In this document: one piece after another, positions 8,263-16,643 of the stretch
Layout of the letters: each line of letters starts with the position of its first letter
Numbering within the stretch: position 1 is the first letter of the stretch
Source: Paenibacillus nuruki
GTDB taxonomy: Bacteria > Bacillota > Bacilli > Paenibacillales > Paenibacillaceae
Reading direction: 5' to 3'
DNA: 64,000 bases
Assembly: GCF_001721045.1 (NCBI RefSeq)
Contig: NZ_MDER01000002.1
Location: 62,001 to 126,000 of the forward strand
Position numbers and translations under genes: made by a program
Notes under the pieces: generated by a model
Told to the model about the DNA's origin: nothing
The model's database searches: none
The model's input: only the letters and a program-made list of their open reading frames with translations

Positions 8263-9093
8263 TTATTTTAAATCTTTCATAGCAACCGCGTCCATATCAT
8301 CGAACGTTTGATTTTCTCCAGCCATTGCCCAGCAGAATGTATAATTGCTCGTACCGACACCACTGTGGATCGACCAGCTTGGAGAAATTGCTACTTGTCC
8401 ATCACGTACAACAAGGTGTTTGGTATTTTGCGGTTCGCCCATAAAGTGGAACACAGTCGCATTCTCATCCAAGTTGAAATACAGATACACTTCTGAACGA
8501 CGGTTATGAGTATGACAAGGCATTGTATTCCACATATTACCGGGAGCAAGTTCTGTAATCCCCATCACTAACTGACAGCTTTTGATACCGCCTTGATGAA
8601 TATATTTATAAATGGTACGTTCGTTCGATGTTTTGATATCTCCCAGATGACTAGGTGTAGCATCTTCTTGCGTTGATTTTACGGTTGGATATTGATGATG
8701 AGCTGGTGTGGATACAAAGTAAAATTTAGCAGGTTCATTACCACTACCTGAAAAAGTAACTTCTTTGGTACCCAGTCCAATATACAGACATTCTTTAGCA
8801 GCTACTTCATATTCCTGACCATCTGCGGTTACTTTACCGGGAGCTCCAATATTGATAATCCCAATCTCACGACGCTCTAAGAAAAAGTCTGTTCCAATAT
8901 CTTTAAGATTTACTTCTAATTTGATCTCTTTGGACGCAGGAACAGCCGAACCTACAATATAACGATCCACATGACTGTAAACGGTTACAAGTTCATCCGT
9001 TTGAAATAAAGATTCGATCAAAAATTCTTCACGCAGTCGATTGGTATCAAAAGATTTCACATCATTCGGGTGAGACACATAGCGGTTTTCCAT
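8263..9093 (-). CDS. kduI: 5-dehydro-4-deoxy-D-glucuronate isomerase (5-keto-4-deoxyuronate isomerase)
   Basis: A 276-residue cupin-fold enzyme of typical KduI length. The zinc-binding region MPCHTHNRRSEVYLYF and the matching downstream IHSGVG segment are present, as is the N-terminal HPNDVKSFDT. It isomerises 4-deoxy-5-ketouronate, from pectin lyase products, into 2,5-diketo-3-deoxygluconate, feeding KduD. It is first in the operon. Its upstream region carries four phased GTTCA repeats. Confidence 0.95.
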   Translation of the reverse strand: MENRYVSHPNDVKSFDTNRLREEFLIESLFQTDELVTVYSHVDRYIVGSAVPASKEIKLEVNLKDIGTDFFLERREIGIINIGAPGKVTADGQEYEVAAKECLYIGLGTKEVTFSGSGNEPAKFYFVSTPAHHQYPTVKSTQEDATPSHLGDIKTSNERTIYKYIHQGGIKSCQLVMGITELAPGNMWNTMPCHTHNRRSEVYLYFNLDENATVFHFMGEPQNTKHLVVRDGQVAISPSWSIHSGVGTSNYTFCWAMAGENQTFDDMDAVAMKDLK

Positions 9094-9135
9094 TAATAGT
9101 CATCCTCTCAATAAGTGCAATTTTTTATACTTTAC

Positions 9136-9169
9136 GTTCACATAAGTTCATTTTAGTTCATATCGTTCA
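9136..9169. promoter_or_regulatory. four phased GTTCA direct repeats
   Basis: GTTCA occurs at 9136, 9146, 9156 and 9165, about one helical turn apart, in the divergent region between kduI and the OmpR-type response regulator. Phased direct repeats fit an OmpR/PhoB-type or DeoR-type regulator site. GTTCA pairs also lie before the glycosyltransferase operon (11726, 11737), favouring the response regulator. Confidence 0.5.
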
Positions 9170-9254
9170 TTTTGTGAAGAGATTAATCTTACTTTTTGGA
9201 TTTTTTTTCAAATACGTTGATATAATCCTAATTCCGTTGATGGTAAGATCGACG

Positions 9255-9282
9255 ATAGATGAACGATTTGCTGTTCATCTAT
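9255..9282. promoter_or_regulatory. 10-bp inverted repeat containing ATGAAC/GTTCAT
   Basis: ATAGATGAAC at 9255-9264 and its perfect complement GTTCATCTAT at 9273-9282 with an 8-base spacer, about 76 bases before the response regulator start. The arms contain the same GTTCA word as the upstream array. Confidence 0.45.
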
Positions 9283-9358
9283 TCTTCATATTGATCTGAT
9301 ATGATAGTTTAAGCACTTGGCATACTATTTCTAATTACATTTAAAGGAGCGTTATGAT

Positions 9359-10030
9359 ATGGTACGTATTTTGATCGCTGATGATGATCCTTCCATTTTG
9401 GAATTAATTCATATGTATTTAAGTCGTGAAGGATATAGTGTGCATACCGCACGAGACGGCAAAGAAGCATTCGATATGCTTAGCAATGGCAAATGGGATC
9501 TGATTATTCTCGATGTGATGATGCCTCATATGGATGGGTGGCAACTGACTCAAGATATTCGCCGTTATTATGGAGATGTACCGATTCTACTGGTCACAGC
9601 TAAAGGGGAATCTGAAGATAAAATTAAAGGATTTCGCTTAGGAACAGACGATTATTTAGCGAAGCCTTTTGTCGCAGAAGAATTGGTGATGCGTGTCAAA
9701 GCGTTATTACGACGCTATCGTATTTTTTCAGGAGAATCGCTGTCGATAGGCAATGTAAGACTGGATGCTTCGACCAAAGAAGCTGATACGAATGGCAGTC
9801 TACAAGCCTTACCTGCTAAAGAATTTGATCTATTGTATACACTTGCTGGATTCCCGGGGCAAATCTTTACACGTGATCAATTGATCGAGAAGATATGGGG
9901 ACATGATTACGATGGTGATGAGCGTACGGTCGATGTGCATATCAAGCGTCTACGTGATCGTTTTACAGAAGCAAATGGATTTGCGATCCAGACGATTCGG
10001 GGCATTGGTTACCGGATTGAGGTGAAATAA
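9359..10030 (+). CDS. OmpR/PhoB family response regulator
   Basis: 223 residues. The receiver domain has the acidic DDD pocket (residues 8-10), phosphoacceptor Asp52 in LDVMMP, and the conserved Thr/Ala and Lys (LVTAKG, AKPF). The winged-helix effector domain ends with DVHIKRLRDRF and TIRGIGYRI. It is followed after 2 bases by its histidine kinase. The GTTCA repeats upstream are candidate autoregulatory sites. AAGGAG precedes the ATG. Confidence 0.95.
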   Translation: MVRILIADDDPSILELIHMYLSREGYSVHTARDGKEAFDMLSNGKWDLIILDVMMPHMDGWQLTQDIRRYYGDVPILLVTAKGESEDKIKGFRLGTDDYLAKPFVAEELVMRVKALLRRYRIFSGESLSIGNVRLDASTKEADTNGSLQALPAKEFDLLYTLAGFPGQIFTRDQLIEKIWGHDYDGDERTVDVHIKRLRDRFTEANGFAIQTIRGIGYRIEVK

Positions 10031-10032
10031 GT

Positions 10033-11547
10033 TTGAAAAATATATACAGTCAACTTGTGCTTACCTTTATCGCAGTCGTCGTCGCTAGCTTTGTGATTAC
10101 GTTACTCATGTCAGATTGGGTATTTCAAAGGCAACAAGTTAACTTTGTAGAAGATCGCATTTTGACAGATGCCAAATCTATGGCTGAGATTCAATCTTCT
10201 ATCCCCAAAAATATGATTCAGAAATATCTGGATAGTCAAGGCGGACAGATGCAGATTGTCGTTATAGGAGCAGATGGAACGACCTACCGTTCGATTGGTG
10301 ATGGTCCCGGAGGTCCACCTGGTCTTTCTCCACCTCCTGTGCCTCCGACGCCTCCGGATTCAACAGCGGATACAGATACATCGGATCTTTCGAGCAAACC
10401 CAAGCCAAAACTTCCAGCAGATCCTTTGAATCAATGGAATATTCCAGAAACGATCAAGCAAGAAGTATTAAATGGTCAAATCTATCATCCTACAGCTATA
10501 CCGACTACCAATACCGAAGTGCCTAGTTTTAATCTCTCACTGTTTAATACTAAAGATGAAAAAGAACCTCGTTATGTGGGTGTACCCTTTGAACGTGATG
10601 GTCAAAACTATGCTCTTTTTGCTCGCCCAGCACCCGGTCATTTTGTCAATCAATTTAATCGGTGGATGATTCTGGTCTTGTCTGTCATGTTAGTGATTGG
10701 TGTGGTGTTGTTTTTATTTGCAGCACGCTTAATTGCCAAACCTATTGCCAAATTATCTGAAGCGACCCGGCGTGTAGCCAAAGGTGATTATCAAGTTCGT
10801 GTGAATCTACGGCGCAAAGATGAAATTGGTGAATTAAGTCGTAACTTTAACCGGATGATCAGAGAACTATCTAAAATTGAAGCGATGCGCCAAGAATTTG
10901 TATCCAATGTATCGCATGAGATTCAGACCCCGCTTACCTCTATTCGTGGTTTTGCAGGTGCTTTGCGAGATAGTGCTTCGCCTGAGCAAGTTCGGCATTT
11001 AACGATTATCGAACAGGAAAGTGAACGTTTATCGAAGCTCAGTAGTAATCTGTTGAAGTTAGCTTCGTTAGATGTCGTGAAGCTACACATGGTGCCTTTC
11101 CGCCTTGATGAACAGATACGGATGTCTGTTGCTTCTTGCGTGCCTCTTTGGACAGAGAAAAATATCGATCTTTCGGCGGATCTCGATAAGATCACATTTA
11201 ACGGTGATGAAGATTTACTCAGTCAGGTCTGGATTAATTTACTGTCTAATGCGATTAAGTTTACACCTGAACAAGGCAATATTTATATAACGCTTACTCA
11301 AGATCAACAATGGATCAAAGTATCGGTGCAAGATACAGGTTGTGGGATCACTCCTGAGCATTTAGAACATATTTTCGATCGCTTTTACAAAGTCGATACT
11401 TCGCGTACTTCTGTGACAGGAGGGAACGGATTAGGGCTATCGATTGTGCAGAAAATTATTGGCTTACATGGCGGACGCATCGAAGGGAACAGTGAAGATG
11501 GACAAGGTACTACAATGACTGTCTTTTTACCGCTAACCCCTACATGA
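10033..11547 (+). CDS. sensor histidine kinase with proline-rich extracytoplasmic loop
   Basis: 504 residues, TTG start 2 bases after the regulator stop. Order: TM helix (about 7-27); extracytoplasmic sensor (about 30-208) containing an unusual Pro/Asp-rich stretch at 91-130; second TM (about 211-233); HAMP; dimerisation domain with phosphorylated His295 (SNVSHEIQTPL); HATPase domain with the N box (NLLSNAIKFTP), DTGCGI and GNGLGLSIV. The flexible Pro-rich segment is not needed for the fold and may span cell wall. Cognate partner of the upstream regulator. Confidence 0.94.
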   Translation: MKNIYSQLVLTFIAVVVASFVITLLMSDWVFQRQQVNFVEDRILTDAKSMAEIQSSIPKNMIQKYLDSQGGQMQIVVIGADGTTYRSIGDGPGGPPGLSPPPVPPTPPDSTADTDTSDLSSKPKPKLPADPLNQWNIPETIKQEVLNGQIYHPTAIPTTNTEVPSFNLSLFNTKDEKEPRYVGVPFERDGQNYALFARPAPGHFVNQFNRWMILVLSVMLVIGVVLFLFAARLIAKPIAKLSEATRRVAKGDYQVRVNLRRKDEIGELSRNFNRMIRELSKIEAMRQEFVSNVSHEIQTPLTSIRGFAGALRDSASPEQVRHLTIIEQESERLSKLSSNLLKLASLDVVKLHMVPFRLDEQIRMSVASCVPLWTEKNIDLSADLDKITFNGDEDLLSQVWINLLSNAIKFTPEQGNIYITLTQDQQWIKVSVQDTGCGITPEHLEHIFDRFYKVDTSRTSVTGGNGLGLSIVQKIIGLHGGRIEGNSEDGQGTTMTVFLPLTPT

Positions 11548-11644
11548 GGATACAAATGTATCTATCTTTTTGAGATCATTATACTTTCATGAAATTCAAA
11601 AAATCTTTTTACCGATTCAGGCTCTACTCATCTGCTATTCATCA

Positions 11645-11686
11645 AGCGAGAAATTCCTTGTTCCTTAAGGGTTTCTCGCTTTTTTA
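11645..11686 (+). terminator. rho-independent terminator after the two-component operon
   Basis: AGCGAGAAA (11645-11653) pairs with TTTCTCGCT (11672-11680), followed by a T-run. Confidence 0.85.
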
Positions 11687-11725
11687 TATGGAATTATAGC
11701 AATCTTTAACCGCCTTTAAGGGAAC

Positions 11726-11741
11726 GTTCATTTTTTGTTCA
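11726..11741 (+). promoter_or_regulatory. GTTCA direct repeat pair before the glycosyltransferase operon
   Basis: GTTCA at 11726 and 11737, exactly 11 bases apart, about 65-80 bases before the GT39 start. The 11-base spacing is the classic OmpR/PhoB pattern, and the word matches the array upstream of the adjacent response regulator gene. Confidence 0.45.
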
Positions 11742-11805
11742 TAAAGCCTTGTTATATTTTTTACATAAAGTTGCACAGACGTGATCCACAAAGGAGGATA
11801 TACAG

Positions 11806-13875
11806 GTGAAAGAATCCCGCATTCGAAGGATAGATCCCATACTAGCTATACTGGTTATACTAGCTGCGGGTCTTTCGCTATATAACATTAATCAATCAGG
11901 TGATCTGAACAGTTACTATACTGCTGCTATAACAAGCATGGTGCAGAGCTGGCATAATTTCTTTTTCAATGCTTATGATCCGGGTGGATTTATTACGATT
12001 GATAAGCCTCCTGTCGCTTTTTGGCTTCAAGCAATGAGCGCCAAACTATTTGGGATTCATAGTTGGAGCTTGGCCTTACCTTCAGCACTTGGACTGGCTG
12101 GATCGGTCATTTTACTATATCTGATCATCAAGCCTCACTTTGGAGTTACCGCAGCACGAATAGCGGCTTTAATCTTAGCTTTAACTCCGATAGCTGTAGC
12201 TGTCAGTCGCACCAACAATGCAGATAGTACCCTTGTATTCTTCCTAATGCTAGCCTCTTATTTTTTATTCAAAAGTGTACGTAGTGGAAAATTACTCACC
12301 TTATGTATAGCATTTGGACTGGTGGGTGTAGGGTTCAATACAAAAATGCTTCAAGCGTTTATGGTTCTTCCTGCTTTCTATCTGCTTTACTGGTTCGCTC
12401 GCAAAGGGCAATGGAAGCAAAAAGGGCTTCATTTACTAACCGCCAGTGTATTATTGGGAGTGATCTCGTTATCGTGGGCGGTCATTGTGGATGTCACTCC
12501 TGCGGATCAACGTCCTTATGTAGGTAGTAGCGGTACATCCAATTCTGTACTTGAATTGGCTCTCGGGTACAACGGTATTAGTCGTTTAACTGGAGAATCT
12601 GGTGGTGGTGGTGGCAATATGCCTGCTGGTACACCTGATAGTCGTCGTAACAGTAGTACTGCCAGTGCTGTAAATAGTAAAGATGCATCGTCGACAGCGA
12701 AAGCTTCAGCAGGCACATCTCAGTCTACAACAGCTACAACACTATCTGATCAGGCAACACAGACAACCGCTTCGAATACAGCATCTACTCCAACCAACGC
12801 TATAAGCGGAACTGCTCCACCACAAAGTGGTTTTGGTGACGGTAATGATGGAGGAAACGGACGATCTGGCGGTGGTGGCATGGGTAGTTCTGGAGGTAGT
12901 AATGATGCTGGTAATGCTGGTGTTTTTCGACTTTTCAGTACAGCCAATGCTGGACAAATCGCATGGTTCCTTCCTTTAGCTTTATTAAGCGCGCTGATGT
13001 TATGGATTCAACGGCGTGAGCAACGACATATCATTTTATTCTGGGTAGCATGGTTAGTGCCTATGGTTCTCTTTTTTAGTATTGCAGGGCATATACATCG
13101 ATATTACTTTATTATGATGGCTCCTGCGATTGCGGCTCTGACAGGTGCAGCGATCGCTCATCTATGGCAAAATATACACAAGCGCTGGTTGACGATATTT
13201 ATGTTTGTCGGTATCGCCACTGGATTATATATCACTATTTCTTTAGATCAAATGGTTCTCGGGATCGCAACTGCTGTGATCGGTGTTATCGCTTGGGTGA
13301 TTGCACTTCGTACTCATCACATGACATCAACCTTATCTTTGGCACTTACTCTGGTTGCTTTATTGGTAGCTCCTGCTTACTGGTCGATGACTCCAGCACT
13401 TTATGGTGGCAATTCCACACAACCTTCTGCTGGACCCGAACTATCAACATCCAGTGGACGCAGTAACAGTAGCAGTGTTGATGAAGGTTTGATTACTTAT
13501 TTGCAACAACATAACACAGGTGAAAAATATCTAGTTGCTACTTCTTCTTCTCAGACAGCAACGCCTATGATTCTAGCTACAGGCTCTCCTGTTATCGCAT
13601 GGGGTGGGTTCAAAGGCTCTGATACTGCACTGACTACTACTCAATTAGAGGCTCTAGTAGCCGATGGCGAACTCAAATATGTAGTTCTGGGTGGTGGTAT
13701 GGGCAGCGGAAGTTCAGACTTAACCACATGGGTGCAAACACATGGTACTGTTATTTCACAAAGTGAATGGAGTGCTGAAGCTACAACAGCAGTAGATACA
13801 GTATCTTCAAGTTCTCAGCGTGTTGGCAGTGGAAGAAGTTCTCAACTTACATTATATGAATTACATCAATCTTAA
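11806..13875 (+). CDS. GT39-type (ArnT/PMT-like) membrane glycosyltransferase with Ser/Thr/Gly-rich insert
   Basis: 689 residues, GTG start after AAGGAGG. The N-terminal half is a multi-pass GT-C enzyme with the lumenal-loop acidic/lysine region YDPGGFITIDKPPVAFWLQA and TNNADSTLVFFLML, as in the YkcB/ArnT family. Residues about 263-372 form a long low-complexity extracytoplasmic insert (Gly, Ser, Thr, Ala, Asn). Membrane helices resume near 383, and a soluble C-terminal domain closes the protein. It should transfer a sugar from a polyprenyl-phosphate donor to an external acceptor. The GT2 and GtrA genes downstream would supply and flip the donor. Confidence 0.87.
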   Translation: MKESRIRRIDPILAILVILAAGLSLYNINQSGDLNSYYTAAITSMVQSWHNFFFNAYDPGGFITIDKPPVAFWLQAMSAKLFGIHSWSLALPSALGLAGSVILLYLIIKPHFGVTAARIAALILALTPIAVAVSRTNNADSTLVFFLMLASYFLFKSVRSGKLLTLCIAFGLVGVGFNTKMLQAFMVLPAFYLLYWFARKGQWKQKGLHLLTASVLLGVISLSWAVIVDVTPADQRPYVGSSGTSNSVLELALGYNGISRLTGESGGGGGNMPAGTPDSRRNSSTASAVNSKDASSTAKASAGTSQSTTATTLSDQATQTTASNTASTPTNAISGTAPPQSGFGDGNDGGNGRSGGGGMGSSGGSNDAGNAGVFRLFSTANAGQIAWFLPLALLSALMLWIQRREQRHIILFWVAWLVPMVLFFSIAGHIHRYYFIMMAPAIAALTGAAIAHLWQNIHKRWLTIFMFVGIATGLYITISLDQMVLGIATAVIGVIAWVIALRTHHMTSTLSLALTLVALLVAPAYWSMTPALYGGNSTQPSAGPELSTSSGRSNSSSVDEGLITYLQQHNTGEKYLVATSSSQTATPMILATGSPVIAWGGFKGSDTALTTTQLEALVADGELKYVVLGGGMGSGSSDLTTWVQTHGTVISQSEWSAEATTAVDTVSSSSQRVGSGRSSQLTLYELHQS

Positions 13876-13928
13876 CTTTATGGTCTGTCTCTATAAGATC
13901 AAGGTTTATCTATAAGGGGGAATGAACT

Positions 13929-14933
13929 ATGCGCTATTCAATCGTTGTACCTGTATATAATGAGGAAGCCGTTGTTCTGGAATGTTATCGTCGTCTGACT
14001 GAAGTGATGCAACAGACTCATGAATCGTATGAATTAATTTTTGTAAATGATGGAAGCCGTGATCAGACCGCTTCGATTGTTAATCAACTTTGTGCAAGTG
14101 ATGCTTCTGTGAAATGGATCGACTTTTCCCGTAACTTTGGTCATCAGATTGCGATCACCGCCGGGATGGATCATGCTCAAGGCGAAGCGATTGTAGTGAT
14201 AGATGCCGATCTTCAAGATCCACCCGAGTTAATTTTGCAAATGATTGAGAAATGGAAAGAAGGCTTCGATGTTGTCTATGCCACTCGGGCAGAACGTAAA
14301 GGTGAAACAGGCTTCAAAAAATGGTCAGCTTCGATGTTCTACCGCACACTGAACAAATTAAGCGATATTGATATTCCATTAGATACAGGTGATTTTCGCT
14401 TAATTGATCGTAAAGTATGTGAAGCAATGAAAACAATGAAAGAAAACAATCGCTTTGTTCGTGGTCTTGTGAGCTGGGTCGGATTCCGTCAGACTTCGAT
14501 CAGTTATGTACGCGAAGAACGGTTTGCAGGTGAAACTAAATATCCACTCAAGAAAATGATCCGCTTTGCATCGGATGCACTGGTTGCCTTCTCGCTCAAG
14601 CCTTTAAAATTAGCCAGTATTCTAGGTAGTGTTGTATCGCTATTCAGCTTCTTTTATCTAATTTTTGTACTTGCTCAGAAATTATTACACTTCTCTACAA
14701 CACCGGGTTGGGCTTCGATTGTGGCAACGATTTTATTTTTAAATGGAATTATATTAGTTATTCTCGGTCTTATCGGTGAATATATTGGTCGGATCTATGA
14801 TGAGGTGAAGCAACGTCCTTTGTATCTGATACAACAGACTCGAAATTTTGCGCAAGAACAACCGCTATCTGCCCATGAATCCTTACCAGAAAAACGTCGT
14901 TTCGTAAGCGAACAACGTCATGCTGGTTTCTAA
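13929..14933 (+). CDS. GT2 polyprenyl-phosphate glycosyltransferase (GtrB/YkcC-like)
   Basis: 334 residues. A DPM1-like GT-A domain begins YSIVVPVYNEEAVV and has FVNDGSRD, the metal-binding DADLQDPPE, and DFRLIDRK, followed by two C-terminal TM helices (about 235-260 and 270-295). This is the architecture of GtrB, CsbB and YkcC. It would load a sugar from a nucleotide donor onto undecaprenyl phosphate on the inner face of the membrane. It lies between the GT39 gene and gtrA-type gene. Confidence 0.92.
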   Translation: MRYSIVVPVYNEEAVVLECYRRLTEVMQQTHESYELIFVNDGSRDQTASIVNQLCASDASVKWIDFSRNFGHQIAITAGMDHAQGEAIVVIDADLQDPPELILQMIEKWKEGFDVVYATRAERKGETGFKKWSASMFYRTLNKLSDIDIPLDTGDFRLIDRKVCEAMKTMKENNRFVRGLVSWVGFRQTSISYVREERFAGETKYPLKKMIRFASDALVAFSLKPLKLASILGSVVSLFSFFYLIFVLAQKLLHFSTTPGWASIVATILFLNGIILVILGLIGEYIGRIYDEVKQRPLYLIQQTRNFAQEQPLSAHESLPEKRRFVSEQRHAGF

Positions 14934-15297
14934 ATGGTTTGCGAATCAAGCGGTTCGCTTTGCTACCGTCGGCGTCTCCAATACAGTAATCGACTTTATC
15001 GTATTTATGCTATTACAGAGTTTTACTGGCGTTGTAGCCGCTCAATTTATCGGATATGGTGCAGGTACACTCAACAGTTATCTATGGAATCGACGTTGGA
15101 CATTTGCACAGGGCACTGGTTGGGATATTCGTGAAATGATTCGCTTTTTACTGGTCAATATAGCAGTAGCTACGGTTACAGCGTGTGCGATTAGTCTGGT
15201 TGCTGATCATATTCCTGTCTGGATCGCCAAAATAGTAGTGACTATATTCGGTCTTGGTATCAATTATACTGTCAGTAAATTATGGGTATTTCGTTGA
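14920..15297 (+). CDS. GtrA family membrane protein (putative lipid-linked sugar flippase)
   Basis: 125 residues with four hydrophobic segments and the GtrA signature: RFATVGVSNTVIDFIVFMLL at the N-terminus and NYTVSKLWVF at the end. The start overlaps the GT2 gene by 14 bases, indicating translational coupling. GtrA proteins are proposed to flip the undecaprenyl-phosphate sugar made by the GtrB-type partner. Together with the upstream GT39 enzyme this completes a three-part envelope glycosylation system. Confidence 0.92.
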   Translation: MLVSKWFANQAVRFATVGVSNTVIDFIVFMLLQSFTGVVAAQFIGYGAGTLNSYLWNRRWTFAQGTGWDIREMIRFLLVNIAVATVTACAISLVADHIPVWIAKIVVTIFGLGINYTVSKLWVFR

Positions 15298-15363
15298 AAA
15301 CATCGATCTATACAGCAATAACTCATAATATCTATCGTATTCATTTATTTTTCTTTATTGATA

Positions 15364-15415
15364 TCAAAGAGACGAATTCTACTTTTTATCACAGTAGAAT
15401 CCGTCTCTTTTTGCT
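15364..15415 (+). terminator. terminator of the glycosyltransferase operon
   Basis: An 18-bp stem with one wobble pair: AAAGAGACGAATTCTACT against AGTAGAATCCGTCTCTTT, with a T-run after it. Confidence 0.85.
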
Positions 15416-15477
15416 ATACTGCCTGTATTGTATGAATCTATAAGAAAAGTGTTGAATTTGCTATGGTGTGATTAGCT

Positions 15478-15513
15478 AAACATGTACATATTTAGCTAGA
15501 TATGTACATGTTT
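15478..15513. repeat. perfect 14-bp inverted repeat
   Basis: AAACATGTACATAT (15478-15491), 8-base spacer TTAGCTAG, then ATATGTACATGTTT (15500-15513). The word TTAGCT also occurs just outside the left arm. No T-run follows, and no gene start is near. Confidence 0.7.
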
Positions 15514-15572
15514 GATTAGATTTTTCACCTTTGAAATAGAACAAATTAATCTTCTATTACAATCAAGCATAT

Positions 15573-15639
15573 AAAAAAAGCTTTCTTGCTCTTTCTTCTA
15601 CAGATCAATAACATCTGTATCCGATTGAACAAGAAAGCT
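15573..15639 (-). terminator. terminator of the quinol oxidase operon
   Basis: A 10-bp stem AGCTTTCTTG/CAAGAAAGCT (15579-15588, 15630-15639) encloses a smaller hairpin, with an A-run that reads as T on the minus strand. Confidence 0.8.
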
Positions 15640-15679
15640 CTTATTGTACTATCATACTGCTAAGTCTTTTATCTGTAGA

Positions 15680-16021
15680 TTAGTATCCTACGCCGTTGTA
15701 AGCCATGATCCACACAGAACCAGATACAACAACCAGTACAATCGCTAGACCAAAGATCAAAGCCATAACGTTCCAACGAGGTTGGTTACCCGTACGATCG
15801 CGTACATGCATGAAGAAGAATAGCTGTACAACGAACTGCAATACCGCAGTGATCATAATGATTAGAATCGTTGCTGTTGCTTGGAACATATGGTTCATAA
15901 CAACAACCAACGGAATAATCGTTAAGATGATCGAAAGGATAAAACCAATGATATAAGATTTAAGCGAGCCATGAGCATGATCTTCACCATGTGCATGTGA
16001 ATCTGTTGAATGCTGCGCCAT
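15680..16021 (-). CDS. qoxD: quinol oxidase subunit IV
   Basis: 113 residues with three TM helices, typical of CyoD/QoxD, a small subunit of the terminal heme-copper quinol oxidase. It has the family segment VVQLFFFMHV. The N-terminus is His-rich (HSTDSHAHGEDHAHG). It follows qoxC by one base and is the last gene of the operon before a terminator. Confidence 0.92.
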   Translation of the reverse strand: MAQHSTDSHAHGEDHAHGSLKSYIIGFILSIILTIIPLVVVMNHMFQATATILIIMITAVLQFVVQLFFFMHVRDRTGNQPRWNVMALIFGLAIVLVVVSGSVWIMAYNGVGY

Positions 16022-16022
16022 A

Positions 16023-16643
16023 TTACATCACCCCCAACAAGTAGACGACGGATAGCAAGAAGATCCATACCGCGTCCAAAAAGTGCCAGTACAAGCTGAT
16101 GACGTTAATCTTACCGCGTGTCACATCAGTGATTCCACGACGTGACAATTGAATAATCAATAACAACATCCAGACGAGACCAACTGAAACGTGAAGTCCG
16201 TGAGTCCCGACAAGCGTGAAGAATGCACTTAGGAATGCACTTGCAGAGATTCCGTGTCCTTCACCAATCAATTTCACGAACTCAGTGACTTCAAGCCCGA
16301 TAAATGCCGCACCTAGAACAAAAGTAACGATCAACCAAGAAATCAGTTGTTTAACATTTCCTCTGTTCATAGCAAGTACAGCAAGTCCACTTGTGAAACT
16401 ACTTGTTAACAAGATAAATGTCTCAGCAATAACGCCGGGCATTTCGAATATTTCTGCACCACCGGGACCACCGGCAGTGTTTTTATGAAGAACCACATAC
16501 GTTGCAAATAAAGTACCGAACAAGATAACGTCGGTAATTAGGAAGATCCAGAAACCAAGAAGTTTCATTTCTTGCGGATCGTGATGCCCGTGGTCATGAC
16601 TATGATCATGGTCGTGACCATGCTGTGATACAGCTTGTGCCAT
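16023..16643 (-). CDS. qoxC: quinol oxidase subunit III
   Basis: 206 residues with five TM helices. It is recognisable as COX3/CyoC family by LGFWIFLITDVILFGTLFA and the final HFLDAVWIFLLSVVYL. The first about 22 residues are a striking His/Asp tract (HGHDHDHSHDHGHHD). Its ATG overlaps the qoxB stop codon (TAATG). Function is structural support of the proton-pumping core in the membrane. Confidence 0.94.
   Translation of the reverse strand: MAQAVSQHGHDHDHSHDHGHHDPQEMKLLGFWIFLITDVILFGTLFATYVVLHKNTAGGPGGAEIFEMPGVIAETFILLTSSFTSGLAVLAMNRGNVKQLISWLIVTFVLGAAFIGLEVTEFVKLIGEGHGISASAFLSAFFTLVGTHGLHVSVGLVWMLLLIIQLSRRGITDVTRGKINVISLYWHFLDAVWIFLLSVVYLLGVM

Larger units (their letters stand above)
15298..15679. 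other. 382-base intergenic region between convergent operons
   Basis: No gene is seen. It holds a terminator for each flanking operon (15364-15415 and 15573-15639) and, between them, a 14-bp perfect inverted repeat (15478-15513) that neither terminator explains. Confidence 0.7.

Noticed and set aside
12516-12957. Several open frames opposite the GT39 insert, and others opposite many genes
   Set aside because: They lie antisense to a real coding region, lack ribosome sites and result from the low-complexity, codon-biased sequence.
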